Shown here: positions 16,916 through 25,857 of the stretch, piece by piece
How the letters are laid out: each line of letters starts with the position of its first letter
Position numbering within the stretch: the first letter of the stretch is position 1
Origin: Oscillospiraceae bacterium
GTDB taxonomy: Bacteria; Bacillota; Clostridia; Oscillospirales; Oscillospiraceae
Reading direction: 5' to 3'
Assembly: GCA_017448455.1 (NCBI GenBank)
Contig: JAFSLL010000132.1
Coordinates: forward strand, 84,839 to 148,838
Length of the DNA stretch: 64,000 nt
Program-made: the position numbers and the translations under genes
Notes under the pieces: generated by a model
Seen by the model: the letters and a program-made list of their open reading frames with translations, nothing else
What the model was told of the DNA's origin: nothing
Databases searched by the model: none

Positions 16916-18481
16916 TTACTTCACCTTCACAACATAGCAATGCACGTCGTTGGCCTCCAGCACACCGCTGAGGGTCAATGTCTTTCCCTCAATTTCCGGT
17001 TCAACAGTCTCCGCAACCAGGGCGGATTTGGCTTTGATCTCTTCGATCTGCGCCGGAGACATGTCTTCCGGAGAACCCATCTCCTCCCAGACGCGTTTGG
17101 GATTGCAGTGGTCCTTGTCGATGCGATAAAGCGTCACGCTCTCGGCTCCCTCGGGAAGCTCAAGCTTCAGTTCATAGGGCACGGCGGGCTCGTCTACGTT
17201 CTTCATACGCTGCCGATAGACAAAAACGCGCTTTTCCGTGTCCGATTCATAGACCGCGGCCTCCACCTCGTCGTTGGTGTAGGGCAGATCGTATTTGCGC
17301 TCACCGGTTCCGGCCATCAGCTTCAGCGCGTGGAACTGGGGCTTGGGGATGCCGTTGATGGTCAGAAGGCCAAAGCCGCCGGAAAACTCGTCCGGGATCA
17401 TCAGAAACTCGTCGAAGATATCACTGAAGCACCAGATAGAACTGCCGGTGGTAAACTCATCCATTTCGTCGATGGTCTTGATCTGGAAGCAGGCCACTTT
17501 CTTGTCGTCATTGCTGGGGGACATGAGGATCGCGTTGCAGTTCCACTCGGTCATGTACAGAGGATACTGTCCGCGGATCTGGTTGCGCAGCATCTGACCC
17601 ATCTGGCGCATCTGCCCCTTTGGCATCTCGCTTTGCTCGGACTTGTCCTCCATCACGGTCTGACAGCCATCCAGCGTGCGGCCGGACTTTTTCGCAGCCA
17701 GGCGCTTGGTGCCGCCCACGATGGCGTTGAACATGATCTTGCCAAGAAACACCTCGCCGATCCCGTCTCCGGGATAGTTGTGAGTGGAGATGAAATCGCA
17801 GGGGAGATTGTTCTCCTTTACGAAGCGGATGAAATCTTCGATCCAGGCCCCGGTGGCCGAGGCAGGGCCACCCACCTGCAGCTTTTCATCTACCTCCTTA
17901 ACGGCCTTTGCCGTGATCTCATAGAGGTGGAAATAATCCTGCTGAGTGCCGGAGAAGAAGGTGGACATGTTCGGCTCGTTCCAGACCTCGAAGTTCCAGC
18001 TTTCGACCTCCTCCTTTCCGTAGCGCTTGATCAGAAAGCGGAGGAAGGCACGGATCAGATCCTGCCACTCGGCATCGTTCTTCGGGAGCGTGGAGCGCCC
18101 CTCGGCATTGACCGTGACCTTCTTCTGCTTCTTTGCCAGACGAGAGGGCATAAAGGACAGCTCCACCCACGGCTTCATTCCTGCGGCGAGCACATTGTCA
18201 TAGGCCACGGCAATGTTGTGGAAGTTGTAGTTCCAGAAGTTTTTGCTCCCCGGCAAGGGCATAAAGTCACTCAGGCTCATGACAGCCTGCATGCTGTCGT
18301 CGAAAATCCCGTGGAAGCGCACCCGCTGAATGCCCAGTTCATCATGGACATATTTGAGCTGCCGCGCGTAATCGGAGCGCAGGGCGAGCTTTGCCTGCCC
18401 GGAGCCGACGCAGTATTGCCAAGCCTTTCGATTTTCCTTTCGCGCTGCGCTGTCCTTGATGTCAAAACGATAGGTTTTCAT
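16916..18481 (-). CDS. GH39-type glycosidase (beta-xylosidase-like)
   Basis: This 521-residue cytoplasmic clan GH-A enzyme is most like GH39. The acid/base glutamate is in EVWNEPN (Glu169), and the nucleophile is probably the Glu in YMTEWN near residue 312. The C-terminal beta-sandwich follows from about 430. GH39 members hydrolyse beta-xylosides, alpha-L-iduronides or related bonds; which applies here is not visible. It lies in the leftward operon, 19 bases after the esterase gene, with GGAAAGGCGG ahead of the ATG. No signal peptide is present, in keeping with import of oligosaccharides by the operon's symporter. Confidence 0.75.
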   Translation of the reverse strand: MKTYRFDIKDSAARKENRKAWQYCVGSGQAKLALRSDYARQLKYVHDELGIQRVRFHGIFDDSMQAVMSLSDFMPLPGSKNFWNYNFHNIAVAYDNVLAAGMKPWVELSFMPSRLAKKQKKVTVNAEGRSTLPKNDAEWQDLIRAFLRFLIKRYGKEEVESWNFEVWNEPNMSTFFSGTQQDYFHLYEITAKAVKEVDEKLQVGGPASATGAWIEDFIRFVKENNLPCDFISTHNYPGDGIGEVFLGKIMFNAIVGGTKRLAAKKSGRTLDGCQTVMEDKSEQSEMPKGQMRQMGQMLRNQIRGQYPLYMTEWNCNAILMSPSNDDKKVACFQIKTIDEMDEFTTGSSIWCFSDIFDEFLMIPDEFSGGFGLLTINGIPKPQFHALKLMAGTGERKYDLPYTNDEVEAAVYESDTEKRVFVYRQRMKNVDEPAVPYELKLELPEGAESVTLYRIDKDHCNPKRVWEEMGSPEDMSPAQIEEIKAKSALVAETVEPEIEGKTLTLSGVLEANDVHCYVVKVK

Positions 18482-18500
18482 TCTGTTCTTCCGCCTTTCC

Positions 18501-19502
18501 TTATTTCACTGGGATTTCCGCGAGCTTACGGTCGAGTTCGTTCAGTTTTTCTTCCGTCAGCATTTCCGGCATATAGGTCGCCATCATTCTTGCGGAGATA
18601 CTGAGAATCGTGTCTGCCATTGCTCCAGTCGCAGCCTGTTCCAGCTCAGGAACAGAAGCTGCCAGCAATTCCCGGCAAGCTTCATTATTCCAAAGCTCCC
18701 TCAGCGCGATATCCACGCTGTAACGTTCGAATGTCGCAGGAAGATTGAATGTAGATGAAGGCTCTTCCAGCGGGAAGTTATCCAGCACCTCGTTGAGCCA
18801 CTCAACGCTCAGGCCAAACCAGCTTCCCACGCGGGGACGCGCGGCTCCCATATTGCCATGGGCGGTGTGCGCTTTTCCGAGAGAAAAGCCATGTCCGCCG
18901 CGGTGAAAGATATGCATCTCAAAGAGCTTTCCGTGATCGTTTAGCGCTTTGGCGAAAGGGAGCGCGTCTACGGGGACGATGGGATCATCACTGGCTGCGA
19001 AGAGAAACGCAGGCGGCGTCAGATCATCTACCTGTGAGTCTACATCCGGCAGATCGAAAGGACAAAGCCCCGGCACATGAGGGTCCTGGATACAGGGATA
19101 GCCCAGCACGAGCGCCGCCGGTCTGCGCTGACCGCGTGTTCCCAGCATGGCTGCCAAGTGCCCGCCTGCGGAGAAACCGATAACGGATATCCTGTCCGAA
19201 TCCAGACCCCAGGCCGCTGCGCTTTCCGCGATGGTCTCCATCGCCCAGTTTGCGTCATCCAGGACAGCCTCCAGGCCGCCTTCACCGCCGACGGTGTAGT
19301 TCAGAACAAAAGCCTGATAACCCTCGGAGAGATAGGCCAGCGCTATAGGTTCAGCTTCATCTTCCGAGCACATGCGGTAAGCGCCGCCGGGCAGCACGAG
19401 CATCGCCGGACGCAAGCCGTCATGGCCAACGCCATCCTCATTGAGATAATAGCGCAGCGTCACCTGCTCTTTTCTGTCTCTCGTGATTTTTCCGTATTTC
19501 AT
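18501..19502 (-). CDS. Alpha/beta hydrolase, acetyl-esterase type
   Basis: The 333-residue protein has an oxyanion-hole strand VLPGGAYRMCS, nucleophile elbow GFSAGGH (Ser111), acid in ASDDPIVP, and catalytic histidine in GGHGFSLG, so the triad is complete. It resembles esterases that remove acetyl groups from xylan or other plant oligosaccharides. A roughly 60-residue helical extension after the hydrolase core (from about 270) is not part of the usual fold and has no function I can assign. AAAGGGAGG precedes the ATG, and it sits 15 bases after the GH2 stop. It differs from the truncated hydrolase at the operon's end, so one working copy remains. Confidence 0.8.
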   Translation of the reverse strand: MKYGKITRDRKEQVTLRYYLNEDGVGHDGLRPAMLVLPGGAYRMCSEDEAEPIALAYLSEGYQAFVLNYTVGGEGGLEAVLDDANWAMETIAESAAAWGLDSDRISVIGFSAGGHLAAMLGTRGQRRPAALVLGYPCIQDPHVPGLCPFDLPDVDSQVDDLTPPAFLFAASDDPIVPVDALPFAKALNDHGKLFEMHIFHRGGHGFSLGKAHTAHGNMGAARPRVGSWFGLSVEWLNEVLDNFPLEEPSSTFNLPATFERYSVDIALRELWNNEACRELLAASVPELEQAATGAMADTILSISARMMATYMPEMLTEEKLNELDRKLAEIPVK

Positions 19503-19517
19503 TTGTTTCGCCTCCCT

Positions 19518-21902
19518 TTATTTACAAATGATGAGTTGCTCCACTGGATCTGCGCCTGTGGCTGATACTTTGATCTTGACCTCGCCCGGGTTTCCTTTGC
19601 TGCGCACATAAAAACCCATGCGGCCCTTCCAGCTGGTGTAGCTGCTGCCGGTAAAGCTCTCCTCAGTGACAGGATTGCCGCTGCCAATGGCGGCGAGTTC
19701 TCCCGCACCGGTTACTTTCACTTTGACAAGCCGATCTTCCAGAACCTTGACGATGCCCTTGCTGTCGGTAAGCTCTACAGAAACAAAGCTTAAATCTTCT
19801 CCGTCGGCCTTGAGCACAGGGGAGTCGGCCTTAACGGTCAGGACTGTCTCTCCGCCTGCCGTTATCAGCACGTCCTCGGCGAGTGCGTTGCCGTTTTCAT
19901 CGTAGCTCACCGCCCTCAGCTCGCCGGGACGGTAAGCGGTCGTATACTCGGCTTTCATCTCAAGGAGCGGCTTTCTGCCGAGGGACTGTCCATCCTGCAG
20001 AAGCTCCACAGAAGCGCCGGCGCTGTAGACCTCGATCTCCGCTGTCTTTCCTTCACAGCCTTTCCAGCTCCAGCTGTGTTCGGCGTCGGTTGCGCGCCAC
20101 ATGCCAAAGAAGTGCTTCTCCCCGCTGTGATTCACCGGGCGCACTGCAATATAAGGCTTGTCATACTGCCCCCAGGCGATGGCCGCCGCCACGCCCTCGG
20201 TCTCCCGATGGCCGATCAGGTCGATGGCTCCGCAGCCACCGCTGACGCAGGGGTAAGGTCGGTTGAATCCGCCCTTACTTGTGCCGTAGATGGGCACGCC
20301 GACCCCTGCTTCGCCCAGATAATCCAAGGCCGTCCACATAAAATCGCCGATCACATAGGGGTGCTGCTCCACCAGCTTCCAGCGCCGGGTCATGGAATGA
20401 GGGTAGGTCTCTGAGCCCAACATGATTCGCTTGGGATCGCAGCCGTGATGCGGCTCATAGCAGTTTTCCGCGTAGTTCAGACCAACAATGTCTACCGCGT
20501 CAAAGCAGGGCTTCAGGAGTTTTTCCACCTTTTCCGGCTTGCCCATAATCTTTTTGATAAAAGGAACGACCGTCACAATGATGTTGGCCAGCAGGCTTGC
20601 CGTAGCAGCAGAGTTTTTGGTCTCCATATAAGGATCGACCGCATCGGCGGGCGTTCCCTTCGAGCGCTTGCCGCCCATATTAGAGACCACGGGATTGATG
20701 CAGTTGATTACCGGGCGGCTGGGATCCAGCTCGTGGCAGACCGCCGTGAGCTTTCGGCTGATTTCCGCGCCTTCCGGTTTCCCGGTGTCACCGATCTCGT
20801 TTCCGATGGAGTACATCACCACGGAGGGGTGGCTCCAGTCCTTGCGCAGCATGGCGCGAAGATCCTTTTCCCAGTTATCGTCGAAATAGATGGAGTAGTC
20901 GTAATCCACCTTCATGAGCTGCCAGCAGTCAAAGGCTTCATCCATCACATACATGCCAAGCTTGTCACAGGCAGCCAGCAGCGCCTTGCTGCAGGGATTG
21001 TGAGCTGAGCGGATTGCGTTAAAACCAGCTTCCTTCAAGAGACGCACCTTGCGCTCCTCCGCCTTGGCTGGGGCACGGCTGCCCAGAATACCGTTGTCGT
21101 GATGGATGCAGCCGCCCCGCAGCTTGACTGTCTCGCTGTTTACCTGCAGACCCTTTTCCGCACTCCACGCAAGAGAGCGGATACCGGTGACACATTCCTG
21201 CTCATCAACAACTGTGTCGCCGCTTAGTACTCTCGCCACAAGTCGATAGAGATGAGGCGTCTCCGCACTCCAGAGCTTTGGGGTGGGGACTGTAATCCGA
21301 CAATCGGCGCCTCGCCCACAGGCAACCGTTTTTTCCCCTTCGTATACAGCAATCTCGACTTCGCAGCCTTCCGCGTTCTCCGCTTCCGCTGTCACATGGA
21401 GCACAGCCGGGTCGATGCTCTCTGTGGTGACCTTGATCCCATCCACTGCAATGTGCCTCTTATCGCCCACATAGAGATTCACATCCCGGTAGATACCGCT
21501 GCCGGTATACCAGCGGCTGTTGGGAGTACGGCTGTTGTCCGCTATCACGCGAATCTCATTCTCTTCGCCGATGCGCAGATGATCTGTCAGATCCACCGTA
21601 AAGCCGGTATAGCCGTAGACCCAGCCACCGATCTGCACATCATTGCAAAAGACGGAAGAATTCTGATAGATCCCCTCAAATTCCAGGATAACGCTCTGAC
21701 CGTGCCAATCCTCGGGAGCTGTAAAACACTTTCGGTACTGATAGCGCCCACCTGGGAAGAAGCCCGCCGCCGCGCCGTTTTTCATGTTGGGAAGACGTTT
21801 TTCCGTCTGCATGGCGTCGTGGGGCAGGGTGACCTCGCGTTCCGACTCCTGATGCAGAAGATTGCAGAAAAGCCAGTTTTTATTCCAACGGATCTTGTTC
21901 AT
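19518..21902 (-). CDS. GH2 glycosidase (beta-galactosidase/glucuronidase superfamily)
   Basis: This 794-residue enzyme has the GH2 order: jelly-roll sugar-binding domain (about 30-165), Ig-like domain (170-270), TIM barrel with LRGGCIHHDNG and the acid/base glutamate in GNEIGDTG near residue 370, nucleophile in LGSETYPHS near 497, then two C-terminal Ig-like domains. The family splits beta-galactosides, mannosides, glucuronides or alpha-arabinosides, and the sequence alone does not choose. No signal peptide is seen. GGAGG precedes the ATG. It lies mid-operon between GH43 and an acetyl esterase, so a substituted plant hemicellulose or pectin side chain is a sensible target. Confidence 0.85.
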   Translation of the reverse strand: MNKIRWNKNWLFCNLLHQESEREVTLPHDAMQTEKRLPNMKNGAAAGFFPGGRYQYRKCFTAPEDWHGQSVILEFEGIYQNSSVFCNDVQIGGWVYGYTGFTVDLTDHLRIGEENEIRVIADNSRTPNSRWYTGSGIYRDVNLYVGDKRHIAVDGIKVTTESIDPAVLHVTAEAENAEGCEVEIAVYEGEKTVACGRGADCRITVPTPKLWSAETPHLYRLVARVLSGDTVVDEQECVTGIRSLAWSAEKGLQVNSETVKLRGGCIHHDNGILGSRAPAKAEERKVRLLKEAGFNAIRSAHNPCSKALLAACDKLGMYVMDEAFDCWQLMKVDYDYSIYFDDNWEKDLRAMLRKDWSHPSVVMYSIGNEIGDTGKPEGAEISRKLTAVCHELDPSRPVINCINPVVSNMGGKRSKGTPADAVDPYMETKNSAATASLLANIIVTVVPFIKKIMGKPEKVEKLLKPCFDAVDIVGLNYAENCYEPHHGCDPKRIMLGSETYPHSMTRRWKLVEQHPYVIGDFMWTALDYLGEAGVGVPIYGTSKGGFNRPYPCVSGGCGAIDLIGHRETEGVAAAIAWGQYDKPYIAVRPVNHSGEKHFFGMWRATDAEHSWSWKGCEGKTAEIEVYSAGASVELLQDGQSLGRKPLLEMKAEYTTAYRPGELRAVSYDENGNALAEDVLITAGGETVLTVKADSPVLKADGEDLSFVSVELTDSKGIVKVLEDRLVKVKVTGAGELAAIGSGNPVTEESFTGSSYTSWKGRMGFYVRSKGNPGEVKIKVSATGADPVEQLIICK

Positions 21903-21966
21903 GGTGGAATCCTCCGTATAGCACTTCTATGTTGTGTTCATTGTAAAGCCTGAACAAGACAAATAG

Positions 21967-21995
21967 AATGCCTCCGGTATTTTCCCGGAGGCATT
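21967..21995. other. Intra-operon hairpin between GH43 and GH2
   Basis: AATGCCTCCGG is mirrored by CCGGAGGCATT around a seven-base loop. A weak TATTTG follows on the transcribed strand. It could be a partial terminator or protect an mRNA end. Confidence 0.5.
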
Positions 21996-22028
21996 GGATG
22001 AACCTGTTTTCAGTTTTCTTGTCCGTGG

Positions 22029-23435
22029 TTAAACAAAGGCGATCTCTCTCAGGTCTATGCCGCCCTTGCCTTTGAAACGCAGGTACAGGGCATGGTCGCC
22101 GGAGAGTATGAAGCTCCCCTCCGTCGTTTCCCAGTCTCCGGTATGGCCGGGGATCAGAATACTGCCAAGGACTTCGCCGTCCGGAGCGGAGAGGATCTCC
22201 AGCTTGCCGGGCGTTTTCATCCAGGCGGGGTTCATGGCCTTCATCATGCCGACACCGGACATGGACGCGCGCCAAGTCACGCACAGCCGGTGTTGACCGG
22301 TGAAGGCAAAGGTTTTCCAGCCCACGGTGTCGCCGCTGTGAAGCCCCTGCACAAAGCTAATTTTCTCGCCGCTTTCTTCTTCCTCCTGTACGACAGGCTT
22401 GCTCTTGCCTGTCAGATGGCAGCAAATAGCGGCGGGATAGCTCCCCACGGCCTCGAGCTGCTTTCCACTCAGACCGCAGGACGTGATCGCCACCTGCGGG
22501 ATCGTCCCATCCGGCAGGATCGAGACGCGCTCGGCACAGCCCTGGCGGGAGAAAGCCGTGCCCTGCGTTTGGCGGTTGTAGAACACATACCACTGTCCAC
22601 CGATCTCTACAAGGCTGCCGTGGTTATTCCCTGTGGGATAGACCGGCATTTTATTCCCGTTCAGCCCGATATCTCCGTTGGAGATGATCGTCCCGCCGTA
22701 AGTGAAGGGACCGTCAGGCCGGTCAGCGACGGCATAGCACAGCTCATGGCTGAGCATGCTGGAGTAAATGAAATAGTATTTCCCTTTGATCTTCCGCATG
22801 GAGGAGGCTTCGAAGAAGGCGTGCCCCTCAAAGCCGGTGCCTTTCTGATGACTCACGTTGGGAACGGTCAGCTTCGGCTCGGAAATCGGAGTCAGCATAT
22901 CCGGTGCAAGCTCCACCACCGCGCCGCCCTGAACGGTGAGCATGTCCTGCGGTCCCTGGAAGGCAGAACCGTAGTAGAGCCACACGCGCTGATCCTCGTC
23001 CACGTAGACGGCAGGGTCAAAGAACAGAAAACGCTTGTCCCGTTTGAGCTTGACCTCACCGTAAAAGGTGTACTTTCCCGCCGGGGTATCACAGACCGCC
23101 ATGCGGATCGTGGGCTTGCGCTTTTTGCTGCCGGTGAAGAAATAATACAGATAATAGCGTCCGTCCGGCCCTTGTGCCACGTCCGGAGCATAGAGATAAC
23201 CGACGGGATCGTGGTTGTCCGGATCGTCTCTCTTGCGCCAGATCACGCCTTCGCAGCGCCAGTCGCCCAGATCCTCCACCGGGGCCGACCAGCAGACATA
23301 GTCCTCCATGCAGAAGGTCGCGCCGTGGCTGCGGTCATGGGAGCCGTAGACATATATGCGGTCGCCAAAAACGTGTGGCTCGCCGTCTGGGACATGCTCC
23401 CACAGAGGGAGATAGGGGTTATAAACCTGTTTCAT
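22029..23435 (-). CDS. GH43 glycosidase with C-terminal carbohydrate-binding domain
   Basis: The first 320 residues form a five-blade propeller of GH43 type. It opens with NPYLPLWEHVPDGEPHVFGD, has the conserved YAPDV and FFDPAVY segments, and contains the acid residue region GFEGHAFFEASSM. Family members are arabinofuranosidases, xylosidases or galactosidases. From about residue 340 an extra beta domain resembling CBM6 follows. Cytoplasmic, 468 residues, AGGAGC before the ATG. It is the fifth gene of the leftward operon. Confidence 0.85.
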   Translation of the reverse strand: MKQVYNPYLPLWEHVPDGEPHVFGDRIYVYGSHDRSHGATFCMEDYVCWSAPVEDLGDWRCEGVIWRKRDDPDNHDPVGYLYAPDVAQGPDGRYYLYYFFTGSKKRKPTIRMAVCDTPAGKYTFYGEVKLKRDKRFLFFDPAVYVDEDQRVWLYYGSAFQGPQDMLTVQGGAVVELAPDMLTPISEPKLTVPNVSHQKGTGFEGHAFFEASSMRKIKGKYYFIYSSMLSHELCYAVADRPDGPFTYGGTIISNGDIGLNGNKMPVYPTGNNHGSLVEIGGQWYVFYNRQTQGTAFSRQGCAERVSILPDGTIPQVAITSCGLSGKQLEAVGSYPAAICCHLTGKSKPVVQEEEESGEKISFVQGLHSGDTVGWKTFAFTGQHRLCVTWRASMSGVGMMKAMNPAWMKTPGKLEILSAPDGEVLGSILIPGHTGDWETTEGSFILSGDHALYLRFKGKGGIDLREIAFV

Positions 23436-23451
23436 GACTGCTCCTTAAACG

Positions 23452-23479
23452 CATGGACACAGCTGCCGCTGTGTCCATG
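23452..23479. other. Intra-operon hairpin between symporter and GH43
   Basis: A perfect 12-bp stem (CATGGACACAGC, loop TGCC) lies just after the symporter stop. No U tract follows, so it is more likely an mRNA-stabilising or processing element than a full terminator. Confidence 0.5.
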
Positions 23480-23495
23480 GTTCATGATGAATGTT

Positions 23496-25007
23496 TTATT
23501 CCGCGGTGTTTTCCTGTTTTGCCAGCGTGCCGTCCTCATTGAAGCCGTTTTCCACACGCAGTTTCTTCAGATCCCGCTCCAGATGGAAGAAGAAAAACAT
23601 TACCACACAAATGCCGATGAAGAGCAGGGGCACCCAGTTGAAGGCGATATTGATGCCACTCAGCGCATTCTTCACGGTCGCCGTTCCGCCAGTCACATAT
23701 TGCTCATATCCGGCCTCCCCAAGTGCGGACAGCTCGGCCCAGTCCTGAAATCCGTTCTCTGTTACAGCTTTGGTCAGGTAATCAAAACCTGTGGCGCTGA
23801 GGATCACGCCGACAATGACGGAAGTAAGGCTCGTAGCCATCTTCTGGGCGAAGCTGACAAAAGCGGAATACATACCCTCGACCACGATGCCGCTTTTGTA
23901 GCGGCCGTACTCCATCAGCTCATAGTTCACCTGCGAGCCGACGCAGGCCACAAAAATATTGGGCAAGCTGACGCAGAGATAGCCGAGCATCTGTGTGACC
24001 AGTGTACCGGGGAAGAGGATACGAATCACCAGACCGACGACAGCGATGATCAGAGATACCTGGATGACCTTGGCCACGCCGAACTTGTTGCAAAGCTTGG
24101 GAATGAAAATATAGATCGGCATCATCACGGCGGAGACAGCCATAACCAGCGAAAAGGCGCTGAGGTTGCCGAATACGTACTGGAAGTAGAACTGGCCAAC
24201 GGTAAAGCTGCTCATCATGACCATCATATACAGGAAGTTGATGATCGTGTACTGGATCAGATATTTGTTTTTACCAATGCTCTTGAGAAACTCGCCGATA
24301 GAGACCTTTTCCTGCTGCTTTTCAGCCTCATAGCCTTCGAAAGCAGCCAATTCGGCATCTGTATACTCCGGGCACAGGAAAAACGCGATCACGCAGGCGG
24401 CCACACCGATCACCGCAGTAATTGCAACCAGAATGATGAAACCGCTCTGGGAGCCATGGAATGCGTCGATCAGCGCGGGCAAGGCAATCTGAAGTCCAAG
24501 AGAACCGATCGCAAACACAACACCGATCACCGTCAGCGCTTTGACCCGATTTTGGTTATTGACAATACTGCGCTTGATGTGAGTCTCATAAGCGATATTC
24601 GCCATGGTTCCGAAAATCGCAGTGCCCAACGTAGAGAGAACTGTGAGATAAATGACCAGACCCGCATCGCTCATGACGGACTTCGGAGCCATGAAAATAA
24701 GAAGCGTCAGGATCCACATGGGGATTCCCGCCAGAGCCCAGGGGCGCGCTTTGCCGAACTTCGTATGGGTGGCGTCTACAATCGCTCCCATAAACAGGTC
24801 CGTGACCGCGTCAACAGCCGTTTTGACCGCCATACCTGCGGATACCGCAGCAGCGGCAAGACCGAGACTGTTGGTGGCAAAATAGGTGATTTCGCCGATC
24901 AGAAGTCCCTGAAGAATGTTTCCCAGTCGAACCAGAGAAAAGCCTAGGACTTTCTTCCCGGAGAATTTTTCATTTGCAATGTCCAGACGTTTGATTTGTT
25001 CGCTCAT
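23496..25007 (-). CDS. GPH-family sugar:cation symporter
   Basis: This 503-residue membrane protein has twelve hydrophobic segments of the glycoside-pentoside-hexuronide (MelB/MFS_2) family, which bring in oligosaccharides or glycosides with Na+ or H+. It starts near KVLGFSLVRLGN, followed by the family region in which helices 2-4 carry acidic residues (AVDAVTDLFMGAIVD). A soluble central loop of about 20 residues (EYTDAELAAFEGYEAEKQQE) precedes the second half. GGGAGGAAAG precedes the ATG. It is the only transporter in the operon and explains why its glycosidases lack signal peptides. The substrate is probably a rhamnose-containing oligosaccharide. Confidence 0.85.
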   Translation of the reverse strand: MSEQIKRLDIANEKFSGKKVLGFSLVRLGNILQGLLIGEITYFATNSLGLAAAAVSAGMAVKTAVDAVTDLFMGAIVDATHTKFGKARPWALAGIPMWILTLLIFMAPKSVMSDAGLVIYLTVLSTLGTAIFGTMANIAYETHIKRSIVNNQNRVKALTVIGVVFAIGSLGLQIALPALIDAFHGSQSGFIILVAITAVIGVAACVIAFFLCPEYTDAELAAFEGYEAEKQQEKVSIGEFLKSIGKNKYLIQYTIINFLYMMVMMSSFTVGQFYFQYVFGNLSAFSLVMAVSAVMMPIYIFIPKLCNKFGVAKVIQVSLIIAVVGLVIRILFPGTLVTQMLGYLCVSLPNIFVACVGSQVNYELMEYGRYKSGIVVEGMYSAFVSFAQKMATSLTSVIVGVILSATGFDYLTKAVTENGFQDWAELSALGEAGYEQYVTGGTATVKNALSGINIAFNWVPLLFIGICVVMFFFFHLERDLKKLRVENGFNEDGTLAKQENTAE

Positions 25008-25137
25008 ATTCTTTCCTCCCTGCGTTTATCTCGCCCAGTGTGATTCCAGTATACCGTGTGCTTGCAGTATTCGGAATTTCCGTGCTATTCCTTTATCCGT
25101 CAAATTTGAACCAAAAACGTGCGGATTTGTCTGAGAT

Positions 25138-25857
25138 TCACTTTTCAGACGGTTGGATTGCTTCCCAGACTGCCTCGGCCAGCTTCTGTGCCCCGATGGC
25201 GTTGGGGTGGATCCCATCGTCCACAAACCAGTCCGGATGCTTTTCCGTCAGAGCAAAAATGTCGACCGTGGCAAGTCCATACTCCAATGCGAGCTCCCGA
25301 ATAACCTCGCCAGCCTCCAGCACCTTGGAGCGCTGAATATCAAAGGTATAGACGTCGCCCTCCTCGCCGTGCAGGTGATGCGGTGCGGCGGGCTGCAGCA
25401 GGATCACGCGCGGCTTGCTGCTCAGATTCAGATAACTCTCCAGCAGTTTGCGATACTGCTTTTTGAATTCCTCCCGGCCCAGCCAGTTCTGAGGCTTGGA
25501 ATCGTTTGTACCGAACTTCAGCAGGACGATGTCCGGTTGGAAGGCTTTGCTCCTTAAATAGCGCGGCTCACGGACGTAGGGGTGATCTCCGGTGTGCATG
25601 GCGGTTCTCCCGCTCATGCCGTAGTTATGGACACAGTAGCCGGAGCCCGCCAGCTTTTGCAGGACATGCGGGTAGTTATAGCGGTACCAGTTGGGGATCA
25701 TTGCGCCATAGGTGATGCTGTCGCCCACGCAGGCGACCTTGATTTGTCCCTCTTTCGCCGGCGCGCCGATGGGGATCCAGGTCCAGCCCTTATAGCCCAT
25801 CACGCCCCAGGCCGCGGCCAGGGCGGCCCCGCCAAGAATCGCAAGCAGTTTTTTCAT
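25138..25857 (-). CDS. SGNH/GDSL esterase
   Basis: This 239-residue protein has an N-terminal hydrophobic segment (about residues 3-20) that may be a signal anchor, so it could act outside or at the membrane, unlike its neighbours. The SGNH blocks are clear: VGDSITYG with the nucleophile serine, NYGMSGRT with the glycine, GTNDS with the asparagine, and DGIHPN with the Asp-x-x-His pair. Such enzymes deacetylate pectin, rhamnogalacturonan or xylan. The ATG overlaps the GH78 stop as ATGA, so translation is coupled. Acetylated plant glycan is the likely substrate. Confidence 0.8.
   Translation of the reverse strand: MKKLLAILGGAALAAAWGVMGYKGWTWIPIGAPAKEGQIKVACVGDSITYGAMIPNWYRYNYPHVLQKLAGSGYCVHNYGMSGRTAMHTGDHPYVREPRYLRSKAFQPDIVLLKFGTNDSKPQNWLGREEFKKQYRKLLESYLNLSSKPRVILLQPAAPHHLHGEEGDVYTFDIQRSKVLEAGEVIRELALEYGLATVDIFALTEKHPDWFVDDGIHPNAIGAQKLAEAVWEAIQPSEK

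Noticed and set aside
16463-18604. A 713-codon plus-strand frame opposite GH39
   Set aside because: Antisense shadow of a glycosidase with catalytic glutamates in the right places.
22092-24947. A 951-codon open frame on the plus strand
   Set aside because: It is the mirror of the GH43 and GPH symporter genes; the translation is rich in His, Arg and Gln with no domain, and the minus-strand genes have ribosome sites and full motifs.
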